DNA from: Bacillus sp. sid0103
Lineage (GTDB): Bacteria; Bacillota; Bacilli; Bacillales_B; DSM-18226
Assembly: GCF_019219025.1 (NCBI RefSeq)
Contig: NZ_JAHUWN010000025.1
Coordinates: 1-64,000 of the forward strand
Length of the DNA: 64,000 nucleotides
Direction of reading: 5' to 3'
Part shown: piece by piece, positions 8,777 to 16,893 of the stretch
Layout: each line of letters starts with the position of its first letter
Numbering within the stretch: position 1 is the first letter of the stretch
Position numbers and translations under genes: made by a program
The notes under the pieces: generated by a model
The model's database searches: none
What the model saw: only the letters and a program-made list of their open reading frames with translations
What the model was told of the DNA's origin: nothing

Positions 8777-9130
8777 TTATAAAATTTTTTTTTCAAATAC
8801 AAGAACACCTACAGCTGAATCATTTTCCAAATCCCACGCTGCATAATTTTCTAAAACTTTTAACCCAACTATTCTTTCAAATGATGCGATATATTCATCG
8901 TTTGTATTTTCTACAAATAGTTGTCTAGCTCTTAATACTACATTTTTCCCTTCTTGACTGTTCAAAATATTTTTTTCCATTTGAGTTAATATCCCTTTTA
9001 TTAAAAAAACCAGAACATTATCTGTTATTTTTATTTCAGTATCACGTGGACCTCTTCCTAAAGTTTCTTTAATATAGTAACTAATAAAATTAGAAATCTC
9101 TCGTTCAATAGTATTTCGAGTTTTATTCAT
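8777..9130 (-). CDS. DUF2294/MpsC-like protein
   Basis: The 117-residue protein matches the short DUF2294 family (YbcI in B. subtilis, MpsC in staphylococci). The diagnostic segment is the GRGPRDTEIKITDNVLVFLIKG block (about residues 25-46), followed by a charged stretch and a C-terminal VGVLVFEKK strand. The staphylococcal relative accompanies a cation-translocating complex, but most Bacillus copies stand alone with no defined role. Here it follows the HGGFW hydrolase gene by about 90 bases and is followed by a strong terminator. Co-transcription with the hydrolase is likely, yet no function in aromatic degradation can be deduced. The ATG at 9130 has a GAGGTGGG site. Confidence 0.85.
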   Translation of the reverse strand: MNKTRNTIEREISNFISYYIKETLGRGPRDTEIKITDNVLVFLIKGILTQMEKNILNSQEGKNVVLRARQLFVENTNDEYIASFERIVGLKVLENYAAWDLENDSAVGVLVFEKKIL

Positions 9131-9219
9131 ATAAAATTCCCACCTCTATATTATATTGTCTAAATAAAGACCATATTTATGCAGCCAATTCATGATGGAT
9201 GTTTACTTGTTCATGTGTG

Positions 9220-10050
9220 CTATTGATTCAACAAGTTTACAATTGATTCAACCACTATAGGCCACTCATCTGATTCTGGATCAATAATCTTAAAGTGCTC
9301 TGCACTTGAAATAGCTTTTAAGATAACATCATCGCCTGAGCACTTAGCAGTTTTTTCGAATTGCTCACTAATGCCAATTGGTACATTGATATCAAGTGAA
9401 CCATGAATAAGCACAAGTGGAACACAGATGGGTAGAAGAGCTATGGGTGAACCTTCAGCATACCGACTATGAAGGTATTTTGGCATTCCATCAAATAGGT
9501 CTCGTGTTGGATTATCACTGACTCCAGTTTTCACTTCTCGCAATACATGGATATCGTGCATAAGTGCAGGGTCACAAACACCTGCAAGACTTATTGCTCC
9601 TTTTAAAGACAAAGGATTCTCGGAAGTTTTTAAAATGCTATTCGGAGGAAGGTTGTGTCGCGCAGCAATCCATAGAGCTAGATGTCCCCCAGCTGAATGT
9701 CCGATCGTAACAATACGATCTAAGTCAAGCGGATAGGATTCTGCAAGGGTTCGAACAAAATCTACCGCTTGTGCATTATCCAAAAAAGTACCTGGCCAAC
9801 CTCCTCCCTCTTGCCCAACTCGACGGTATTCTATGTTCCATGTTGCAATGCCTCGAGAAGTTAAATCTTCTGCAAACTTATCCATTTGGTCTAACTCATA
9901 TTTTGCTCTCCAAAAGCCTCCATGGATCAGAATTGCAACTGGAAAGGGACCATTACCTTCTGGCAGCCTTAAGTCCCCAAATTGGTTTTCATTTTCCCCA
10001 TAGGCAATTCGTTGTAAACTCTTGACGTTTCTATCTAAGGAAAATTTCAT
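9220..10050 (-). CDS. Alpha/beta hydrolase with HGGFW motif (kynurenine formamidase- or N-acylanthranilate amidase-like)
   Basis: Numbered from the in-frame ATG at 10056, the protein has an oxyanion motif HGGFW (45-49), a nucleophile elbow GHSAGG with Ser121, Asp222 in GSLDINVP and His254 in SAEHFK. This HGGXW layout is typical of alpha/beta-fold kynurenine formamidases and related arylformamidases and carboxylesterases. The kyn operon upstream lacks kynB, so the enzyme may deformylate N-formylkynurenine. The Hod-type dioxygenase downstream makes N-acylanthranilate, so the enzyme may instead be the amidase releasing anthranilate, as Amq or AqdA do. Both reactions give an aniline amine, and one enzyme might do both. 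ATG 10050 (used here) sits 9 bases from AGGGGCG; ATG 10056 would be too close. Confidence 0.82.
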   Translation of the reverse strand: MKFSLDRNVKSLQRIAYGENENQFGDLRLPEGNGPFPVAILIHGGFWRAKYELDQMDKFAEDLTSRGIATWNIEYRRVGQEGGGWPGTFLDNAQAVDFVRTLAESYPLDLDRIVTIGHSAGGHLALWIAARHNLPPNSILKTSENPLSLKGAISLAGVCDPALMHDIHVLREVKTGVSDNPTRDLFDGMPKYLHSRYAEGSPIALLPICVPLVLIHGSLDINVPIGISEQFEKTAKCSGDDVILKAISSAEHFKIIDPESDEWPIVVESIVNLLNQ

Positions 10051-10260
10051 AGCCATACGCCCCTTTACTTAAATTATTTTTTATCGAAAACTTTTCGAAT
10101 TCCTATCAAACTAAAATGCAATTTATCTACAAAGATATTGATCCATGGTCACCATAAATTAAAATTAGATAAAAATCTCTACTATTCTTTTATTGTAAAA
10201 AATAGTTAAAACCATAATGTTTATACATAAATAAATGTAACTACTAAACCGTCTTTGGAA

Positions 10261-10276
10261 TGTAAACTACTTAACA
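10261..10276. promoter_or_regulatory. Candidate Crp/Fnr-type operator upstream of the HGGFW hydrolase gene
   Basis: TGTAAACTACTTAACA fits TGTNA-N6-TNACA. On the minus strand a TACATT -10-like hexamer (10234-10239) is centred 32 bases away, which would place the site near -41.5. The leader to the ATG would be about 175 bases. Near-identical sites lie at 24852 and 23139. Confidence 0.5.
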
Positions 10277-10300
10277 TAATATTACTTTAATTTTTGAAGA

Positions 10301-10715
10301 GGTTACCACTGAACCAATTTTTTCCCTTCACGGGCATTGTACGCTTCCTATGGTTACCGTTGAACCCATTTTTCTCACTTTACGGGCATCATACGCTTCC
10401 TATGGTTACCGTTGAACCCATTTTTCTTCCTTCCCGGGCATCATACGCTTTCTATGATTACCGTTGAACCCATTTTTCTCCCTTCACGGGCTTCATACGC
10501 TTCCTATGGTTCCCGTTGAACCAATTTTTCTCCCTTCACGGGCATCATACGCTTCCTATGGTTACCGTTGAACCAATTTTTCTCCCTTTACGGGCATCAT
10601 ACGCTTCCTAGGGTTACTGTTGAACCAATTTTTCTCCCTTCACGGGCATTGGTCGCTTCCACTAGTTAGCGCTGTGACTGATTTTTCCCTCTTAACGGGC
10701 ATCAGGAACACCTTT
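10301..10715. repeat. 52-bp hairpin repeat array B (8 units)
   Basis: Units begin with GGTTACCGTTGAACC-type sequence near 10301, 10352, 10404, 10456, 10508, 10560, 10612 and 10664; spacing is 52 except the first (51). Each has ACGGGCATCATA pairing with TATGGTTACCGT, with the same two-base internal mismatch (GC opposite TA) found in array C, then CCATTTTTCT. Sequence identity is high inside the array, with scattered substitutions. It begins right after the kynA terminator and fills most of the gap to the hydrolase gene. It contains no gene. Confidence 0.9.
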
Positions 10716-10724
10716 GAACTTATG

Positions 10725-10758
10725 AAAAAAACCGCAAACCTAATAACAAGGTCTGCGG
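10725..10758 (-). terminator. Intrinsic terminator of the kyn operon
   Basis: On the minus strand CCGCAGACC pairs with GGTTTGCGG around a 9-base loop, followed by TTTTTTT. It lies 28 bases past the kynA stop and just before repeat array B. Confidence 0.85.
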
Positions 10759-10785
10759 CCAATTTGTCCTTATAAGCTATTCAAT

Positions 10786-11634
10786 CTAAAGCTTCGTTCT
10801 TAAACTCCAAAGCTCTGGGAAAAATTGTTGGTCTAGTGCTCGTTTTAAATAAGACACTCCTGACGACCCACCTGTCCCCTGCTTATGGCCGATGATTCTT
10901 TCTACGGTACTCATATGGTTAAATCGCCATAATTGCTGTTGATTGCCGATATCCACTAACTTCTCTGCCAACTCGTATAAATCCCAGTATTGATCAACAT
11001 TTCGATAGACGGTTAGCCATGCCTCCTCAACACTTGCGTTTGGCTCGTAGTTTTTGGACAAATCCCGATTACGAGCTTCATGATCGACAGGTAATCCACG
11101 TGCAACGAGTGCCTGGATTGCAGCATCATAAATACTTGGTTGATGCAGGGCCGCTTGCATTTTTTCATATAGCTCTGGTTGATGCTGATAGACTGCTAAT
11201 GTATGGGCATTTTTATTCCCTAAGGCAAATTCAATCAACCGATTCTGATAAGACTGGAATCCTGACGATTGACCCAATTTATCCCTAAACTCTAAGTACT
11301 CAGCAGGTGTCAGCGTCGAAAGAACACTCCATGACTGGATCAATTGCTGCTGTATTCGCGAAACACGGGAAAGGATTTTGAATGATGGCTCCAAATCATT
11401 ATTTTGAATATGATCAATTGCCGCCGACAATTCATGAATGATTAGTTTCATCCATAATTCACTTGCTTGATGGATAACGATAAATAACATTTCATCATGG
11501 TGATCGGATACCCGATGCTGACTAGATAAGATCTTATCAAGTTGAAGATAATCCCCATAGGACATCGATTTTTGAAAATCGGTTTGGATCGATTTCTCTA
11601 GACCGTTGTTTGCGCTTTTTTCTTGTGAGTTCAT
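10786..11634 (-). CDS. kynA: Tryptophan 2,3-dioxygenase
   Basis: The 282-residue protein is a heme-dependent tryptophan 2,3-dioxygenase, which opens the indole ring to N-formylkynurenine. Recognisable parts are [14 protein letters not shown] (about 26-39), the heme/substrate-side [19 protein letters not shown] (about 46-64) and the C-terminal [15 protein letters not shown], whose Thr/Ser contact the substrate amino acid. The length is normal for bacteria. ATG 11634 lies behind GGGAGG. It is the last gene of a kynU-permease-kynA operon that ends at a terminator. Unlike the usual Bacillus kynABU order, no metal-dependent kynB is present; the HGGFW hydrolase at 9220 may fill that gap. Confidence 0.95.
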   Translation of the reverse strand: MNSQEKSANNGLEKSIQTDFQKSMSYGDYLQLDKILSSQHRVSDHHDEMLFIVIHQASELWMKLIIHELSAAIDHIQNNDLEPSFKILSRVSRIQQQLIQSWSVLSTLTPAEYLEFRDKLGQSSGFQSYQNRLIEFALGNKNAHTLAVYQHQPELYEKMQAALHQPSIYDAAIQALVARGLPVDHEARNRDLSKNYEPNASVEEAWLTVYRNVDQYWDLYELAEKLVDIGNQQQLWRFNHMSTVERIIGHKQGTGGSSGVSYLKRALDQQFFPELWSLRTKL

Positions 11635-11682
11635 AATATCCTCCCGCTGTATCCTCTTTTTGTGTAAACTTACTTTTACGTT

Positions 11683-13104
11683 CTAATTTACCTTTTTGTT
11701 AAGTATAGCATCTGACTCGTTCTTTTCAGGATTGTTTTTTCTTTTATTAAGAATAAAATAGGCAGCAGTTAAAAATAGTAACCATGGAACACCGAATTGG
11801 AGCATGATTTTAAAACCTGTAAACCAAGTGGTGATCATTAAACTGAATAGAAGAACCGCTCCTAATAGCGTCAAGTAAGGAAATCCGGGCATTTTAACTG
11901 GCAATTTCCGGCCACCTGACTTCTCCCACTTTTTTCTGAAAAACAAGTGTGAAACAAACACCATAAACCATGTGAAGATAGCACCGAACATGGAGATTCC
12001 CATCATAAAGGCGTACGACGAGTCAGGTAATAATGCGTTTACCGCTGCAGCAAGAAATATCCCCAATGTAGAAATGGCAAGAGCACTTAACGGTACTCCT
12101 TTTTTGCTTAATTTACCTAAAAAGGCAGGTGCATAATTTCCTCGTGATAGAGAAAACATCATTCGTGTCGAAGCATAAAGCTGACTATTCATGGCCGAGA
12201 GAGCTGCTGTTAAAATTATAAAATTCATAATTCCACTTGCACCTGGAATATTTAAGAGTTCCATCACTTTTACGAAAGGACTTTCCTCCACTCCGGCTGA
12301 TTTCCACGGAACAATCATTAGCATGATGCCAAGAGTAATAATATAAAATGTAGATAAACGGAAGACAGTTGCTTTCAAAGCTTTAGGTACCGCAACATCT
12401 GGATCCTTCGCTTCTCCAGCAGTAACGGCGATCAATTCCGTCCCTAAAAAGCTAAATAGAGAAATAAAGATTGCAACCCACATTCCCCACATGCCGAACG
12501 GTAAGAAACCACCTTCATTAACAAAGTTCTCAGGTCCCATTTCCGGCTTAGCAGACCCTCCAATGAAAACATATGCTCCAAGAAGAATGAATCCAACGAT
12601 AGCACTAATTTTGATCATCGAAAACCAATACTCAAATGTCGCAAAGGTATTGACACTTGTTGCATTTACATAAATTAGGACAGCGGCGAACAATAAAATC
12701 CATACAAACCCAGGAACATCTGAAAACCAATACTTCATATATACTGCAATGGCACTTACTTCTACCCCAACGGCAAGAACGTTTGCAATCCAATAGGAAT
12801 AGCGGACCAGATAACCTGCGAACGGGCTTATATACTTCTCAGATATGGTTCCAAACGACCCTGAGGTTGGATGGGCCACCGTCATTTCTGATAAACATCC
12901 CATTAAAAGTAAGACAATGAAGGCACCAATCGCGTAACTGATTAATACGCTTGGGCCAGCAGTACTGATCGCAAGACCGCTGCCAAGGAAAAGTCCTGTT
13001 CCGATTGCACACCCCATCGCAATCATTGTCAGTTGACTAGTTTTTAACTCTCGTTTTAACCCGTTTTCTGAGCCATTTACATTTTTCAAATCATTGTTCG
13101 CCAT
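11683..13104 (-). CDS. Amino acid permease, probably for tryptophan/kynurenine
   Basis: The protein has about 473 residues and 12 membrane helices, with the APC/AAT signature near the N-terminus (TMIAMGCAIGTGLFLGSG, then PSVLISYAIGAF) and SEMTVAHPTSGSFG. It resembles GabP/AroP-type proton-coupled amino-acid importers. I place the start at ATG 13104, 6 bases after GAGGAGG; an upstream in-frame start lacks a ribosome site. It lies between kynU (25 bases upstream) and kynA in one operon, which points to aromatic amino acid or kynurenine uptake. The substrate is an inference from position, not from residues. Confidence 0.9.
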   Translation of the reverse strand: MANNDLKNVNGSENGLKRELKTSQLTMIAMGCAIGTGLFLGSGLAISTAGPSVLISYAIGAFIVLLLMGCLSEMTVAHPTSGSFGTISEKYISPFAGYLVRYSYWIANVLAVGVEVSAIAVYMKYWFSDVPGFVWILLFAAVLIYVNATSVNTFATFEYWFSMIKISAIVGFILLGAYVFIGGSAKPEMGPENFVNEGGFLPFGMWGMWVAIFISLFSFLGTELIAVTAGEAKDPDVAVPKALKATVFRLSTFYIITLGIMLMIVPWKSAGVEESPFVKVMELLNIPGASGIMNFIILTAALSAMNSQLYASTRMMFSLSRGNYAPAFLGKLSKKGVPLSALAISTLGIFLAAAVNALLPDSSYAFMMGISMFGAIFTWFMVFVSHLFFRKKWEKSGGRKLPVKMPGFPYLTLLGAVLLFSLMITTWFTGFKIMLQFGVPWLLFLTAAYFILNKRKNNPEKNESDAILNKKVN

Positions 13105-13128
13105 ATAATTCCTCCTCATCCCATTAGA

Positions 13129-14397
13129 TTAAGCAACGACTTCACGTTCATTTTTAAACTTTTCATATTGCTTTTCATTCATAATCTTCTTAAGAATCTG
13201 GACGACTTCCCAAACATCCATATAGGAGGTATAAAGCGCGACAGGAGCAAGACGAATGATGTTTGGAGCACGGAAATCTGGAATGATCCCATTTTCTTTC
13301 AACGCTTTACAAATTCGCGCTGCTTCTATATGCTCCAAACTTACATGACCCCCACGGCGGAAATCCTCAATTGGGTTTCCAATTGTAAATCCCATGCCTG
13401 CTGCCTCTCGATTTAGTAGGTCCATTAAAAATTGATTAATCTTTAATGACTTAGCGCGAATATTTTCAATTCCTGCTTCTGCAAAAATCTCCAAGGCGCC
13501 TAGTAACGGGGCAAGACTCAAAACATGTGGTGTCCCAATTTGATAAGCCCCTGCGGAATCAGCCGGTGTTAGCGTGTGCTCCATATCGAATTGTTTCTCT
13601 TTTTTCGAACCGAACCAGCCAGCCAGACCAGGCGATGTACCAAAATGTTTAGAATTCACATATAAACCGCCCACACTTCCTGGACCACCATTTAAATGTT
13701 TGTAATTGCACCAATATGCAAAATCCACGCCCCATTCACTAAACGAATGCGGTATCGCTCCAATCGAATGACATCCATCAAAACCAATTAATATCCCTCT
13801 TTTGTTTGCTTCAGCCGTCAACCGTTTCATGTCCAGGATTTGGCCGCTTCGATAAAGGACAGTTGGCAAAATAATGAGTGCAATATCATCGGTCATCGCT
13901 TCGATAATATCTTCTTCCTCTAAAAAGCGTCCATCGCGGCTTTTAACACGAACAAGATGTGTATCTGGATCAAATCCGTGAATGCGAAGCTGGCTTTGCA
14001 GCGCATAAATATCTGATGGAAAGGTTAATTCATCCGCCAAAATTTTCGTCCGAGTCCCCTCTGGCTTATAAAAAGTCGCAACAAGCTGATGCAAGTTGAC
14101 CGTTGTGGAACCAGTTACAATCACTTCATTCGCTGAAGCACCTACTAACGGAGCGATCATCTCTCCTAGTTTTTCCGATAAAAAAAACCAAGGGTGTTTC
14201 CCATTTGTCCAACCGTCAATTCCATGCTCTTTCCAATCATTTAAAGACTCCAAAAGAGTCCTTTCTGCTCTTTTCGAAAGAAGCCCCAGTGAATTTCCGT
14301 CCATATAAATGGAATTCGGCTTTATGTAAAATTCTTCTCTAAATCTATTAAGGCTATCTGCATTATCCAATTGTTGTGCATACTCTAAAGTTAACAA
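13129..14397 (-). CDS. kynU: Kynureninase
   Basis: The 422-residue PLP enzyme splits kynurenine to anthranilate and alanine. Family features visible include [14 protein letters not shown] (about 29-42), [17 protein letters not shown] for phosphate binding, [13 protein letters not shown] with the PLP-ring aspartate, and [16 protein letters not shown] with the Schiff-base lysine. Length is normal. The start is TTG, 8 bases after GGAGG. It is the first gene of the kyn operon; its upstream gap is occupied by repeat array C, so the promoter must lie in the roughly 90 bases before the gene or beyond the array. Its product, anthranilate, is the substrate of the hydroxylase cluster just upstream. Confidence 0.95.
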   Translation of the reverse strand: MLTLEYAQQLDNADSLNRFREEFYIKPNSIYMDGNSLGLLSKRAERTLLESLNDWKEHGIDGWTNGKHPWFFLSEKLGEMIAPLVGASANEVIVTGSTTVNLHQLVATFYKPEGTRTKILADELTFPSDIYALQSQLRIHGFDPDTHLVRVKSRDGRFLEEEDIIEAMTDDIALIILPTVLYRSGQILDMKRLTAEANKRGILIGFDGCHSIGAIPHSFSEWGVDFAYWCNYKHLNGGPGSVGGLYVNSKHFGTSPGLAGWFGSKKEKQFDMEHTLTPADSAGAYQIGTPHVLSLAPLLGALEIFAEAGIENIRAKSLKINQFLMDLLNREAAGMGFTIGNPIEDFRRGGHVSLEHIEAARICKALKENGIIPDFRAPNIIRLAPVALYTSYMDVWEVVQILKKIMNEKQYEKFKNEREVVA

Positions 14398-14489
14398 CAG
14401 TGTATCCTCCGATCTTTTATTAATTAGGCTTTTTTATGAAAGATTATTGCTTTTTGTAAAAAGGAAAACTGTTTCGTTAGGGAATATTT

Positions 14490-15072
14490 TATTAACCATT
14501 AGTCGATACCGTCGATTCTATTTATCTAAGATGACGAGCACGATTAACCCCATTCATTACAGTGGACTCCATTTTTCTAAGGTGACGGGCACGATTAACC
14601 TCTAATCGTTACCGTGGACTCCATTTTTCCAAGGTGACGGGCACGATTAACCCCTATTCGTTACCCTCGACTCCATTTTTCTAAGTTGACGAGCACGATT
14701 AACCCCTATTCGTTACCGTCGACTCCATTTTTCTAAGGTGACGGGCACGATTAACACATATTCGTTACCGTCGACTCCATTTTTCTAAGGTGACGGGCAC
14801 GATTAACACCTATTCGTTACCGTCGACTCCATTTTTCTTAGATGACGGGCACGATTAACCTCTAATCGTTACCGTCGACTCCATTTTTTCTTAGATGACG
14901 GGCACGATTAACCCCTATTTGTTACCGTCGACTCCATTTTTCTTAGATGACGGGCACGATTAGCCCCTTTTCATTACCGTGGACTCCATTTTTCCAAGGT
15001 GGCGGGCACGATTAACCTCTATTCGTTACCGTCGACTCCATTTTTCTTATGTCACAGGCACCATTAATCTCT
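14490..15072. repeat. 52-bp hairpin repeat array C (11 units)
   Basis: Units recur with GACGGGCACGATTAACCCCT near 14533, 14584, 14636, 14688, 14740, 14792, 14844, 14897, 14949, 15001 and 15053, mostly exactly 52 bases apart. Each can fold GACGG-GC-ACGA against TCGT-TA-CCGTC around TTAACCCCTA-type loops, then CCATTTTTCT. It lies between the 3' end of the 15209 gene and kynU. The remaining gap (15073-15208) shows no gene or clear signal. Confidence 0.92.
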
Positions 15073-15208
15073 ATGATTATCAAATTTTAGTAATTTTTTT
15101 CGAAAAATAGTTAATTCTTCATAGAAATAAGTATTTAAGGAAATTGGTTGTCTATAAAAACAACAAAGTTTACGAAAACAGCCTTTAATTAAATTAAGTA
15201 GCATCCGA

Positions 15209-15997
15209 TTATTTGCTAGAAAAAGAAACACTGCCTAAGTCCGCAAATTGTGCCAAAATGGTATCACCTGGTTGAAAGCTAATTGCTTCCGTTATAGCGC
15301 CGCTAAGAACGATATCGCCTTTCTTTAATCCCCGACCAGTTTCTCCAAGTTTGTTTACAGCCCAAGCAACCGCAGCAGCTGGATCGCCTAACACAGCAGC
15401 ACTGCTTCCCGTTGTTGCGACCTCTGAATTCTTTGACATATAAACACCAATTTCTTTTAGGTTTAGTGCATCCGGTGATACCCATTTGTTACCTACAATA
15501 AATTTTGAGGAAGAACAGTTATCCGCAACAACATCTACGAGTGTAAACTTGAAATCTAAATAACGACTATCAATAACCTCGATCGCAGGCGCTACATATT
15601 TCGTCACCTTTAAAATATCATCAGCGGTAACACTAGTGCCTTGGATATCTTCATTAATTAAGAAAGCAATTTCGGGTTCTGCCTTAGGATGAATGAAACT
15701 GCTAAATTGGACTGGTTCCCATTCAGGTGCAAGCATATCATCCATTAAATACCCGTAGATAGCTTCATGGACACCCATCATCTCCTGCTTTGCCTTACTT
15801 GTTAAACCGAGTTTTACACCAATTCTTCGAAGCCCCTCTTGTTCTTTTTGCTCAATTAATTTTTGTTGTATTTCATAGGCTTGCTCAAATGTTAGAGTTG
15901 GGTAACTAGTGGTGATTTTCTCAACTTCCCGCTTGTCCTTTTCTGCAGCTAATAGGTAGTTTACGATTTCTTGTTCTGTTCCTTGCAACAGTGTCAT
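15209..15997 (-). CDS. 4-Oxalocrotonate decarboxylase (DmpH-like)
   Basis: The 262-residue protein belongs to the hydratase/decarboxylase (MhpD/DmpH) family. Features resembling DmpH rather than the hydratase are YPTLTFEQAYEIQ, GVHEAIYGYL, VIDSRYLDFKF and VVADNCSSSKFI; the metal-binding acidic cluster HPKAEPEIAFL is present. It would decarboxylate the 4-oxalocrotonate formed after deamination of 2-aminomuconate, giving 2-oxopent-4-enoate, and would work in complex with the paralogous hydratase encoded 45 bases upstream. The ATG follows GGAGG. It is the last gene of the anthranilate operon; no strong terminator is seen before repeat array C. Confidence 0.85.
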   Translation of the reverse strand: MTLLQGTEQEIVNYLLAAEKDKREVEKITTSYPTLTFEQAYEIQQKLIEQKEQEGLRRIGVKLGLTSKAKQEMMGVHEAIYGYLMDDMLAPEWEPVQFSSFIHPKAEPEIAFLINEDIQGTSVTADDILKVTKYVAPAIEVIDSRYLDFKFTLVDVVADNCSSSKFIVGNKWVSPDALNLKEIGVYMSKNSEVATTGSSAAVLGDPAAAVAWAVNKLGETGRGLKKGDIVLSGAITEAISFQPGDTILAQFADLGSVSFSSK

Positions 15998-16042
15998 AAT
16001 GGAACCTCCACTTTTAATATTTTTATTCGAGAAAAAACTCTC

Positions 16043-16822
16043 TTACTCAAATGTTACAGATACAGTTCCTAATGGGCCAAAATCTGCAACAATCATGTCG
16101 CCTTCGTTTACTGAAATGGCACCAGAAAGTGCTCCAGGAAGAATTAACTCACCTGCTTTAAGTGTAATCCCAAATTCATGTAATTTATTGGCTAACCATG
16201 CGACTGCTTGTGCCGGGTGTCCTAGAGCGGCCGTCCCAGCTCCTGTAGCGACGAGCTCATCATTTTTATAAAGGACCATTCCTTGGGATCGCAAATCCAA
16301 GCCTTCAATGGTGCTCATCTTATCCCCGACCACTACTCTCGCTGAGGAGCCATTATCGGCCACCGTATCAACCAATTTGATCTTCCAGTCAGAAATACGG
16401 CTGTCAATAATCTCGATGGTAGGTACTACATATTTGGTAGCCATTAACACATCTAGATAATTCACATTTGGACCCACTAAATCTTGTTCCAAAATAAAAC
16501 CAATTTCCGCTTCAACCTTCGGACTGATAAATTCAGCAATTTTCACCTTTGCTTCATGATCTATTTTCATATCATCTAACAGGTGGCCATAATCAGGTTC
16601 ATCGACGCCAAGCATTTGCTGCATTGCTTTACTTGTAAGCCCAACCTTTTTCCCTATCACTTCATTTCCTGCTTTTAACTTTTTACCGATTACTTCTAAT
16701 TGGATTTGATAGGCGTCGCTTATAGTCAACTCGGAATAGCGCTCCGTCAGCGGTGCGACAGAATATTGATGATTTTCTGCATCAATTAATTCATTTGCAA
16801 TCTTTCCTACTAATTCTCCCAT
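16043..16822 (-). CDS. 2-Oxopent-4-enoate hydratase (DmpE-like)
   Basis: The 259-residue paralogue of the next gene matches DmpE/MhpD hydratases: VIGKKVGLTSKAMQQMLGV, EPDYGHLLDDM, SPKVEAEIGFIL with metal-binding glutamates, and IIDSRISDWKIKLVDTVADN. It adds water to 2-hydroxypenta-2,4-dienoate to yield 4-hydroxy-2-oxovalerate. Residues near SDWKIK match the hydratase, whereas the paralogue has LDFKF as in the decarboxylase, so I split the two roles that way with moderate certainty. ATG 16822 lies behind an AAGGAAGG-type site. A hairpin terminator sits between it and the upstream aldehyde dehydrogenase gene, so expression may be stepped down here. The following aldolase is not encoded nearby. 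Confidence 0.85.
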   Translation of the reverse strand: MGELVGKIANELIDAENHQYSVAPLTERYSELTISDAYQIQLEVIGKKLKAGNEVIGKKVGLTSKAMQQMLGVDEPDYGHLLDDMKIDHEAKVKIAEFISPKVEAEIGFILEQDLVGPNVNYLDVLMATKYVVPTIEIIDSRISDWKIKLVDTVADNGSSARVVVGDKMSTIEGLDLRSQGMVLYKNDELVATGAGTAALGHPAQAVAWLANKLHEFGITLKAGELILPGALSGAISVNEGDMIVADFGPLGTVSVTFE

Positions 16823-16856
16823 TTCTTCCTACACCTTCCTTTTCCATAATAATAGA

Positions 16857-16878
16857 TAAAAAGTGGCCATTCAGCCAC
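16857..16878 (-). terminator. Intra-operon terminator/attenuator after the aldehyde dehydrogenase gene
   Basis: On the minus strand GTGGC-TGAATG-GCCAC is followed by TTTTTATC. It lies between genes of one pathway, so partial read-through is expected. Confidence 0.65.
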
Positions 16879-16893
16879 CTTTTACTTTTAATA

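Noticed and set aside
14398..14489. Crp/Fnr-type operator in front of kynU
   Set aside because: Only a TGTAA half-site (TGTAAAAAGGAAAACT) is present; the second half does not match, so the kyn operon is not placed in the predicted regulon.
10301..15072. Arrays B and C as CRISPR arrays
   Set aside because: The whole 52-bp unit repeats; there are no unique spacers between conserved repeats and no cas genes.
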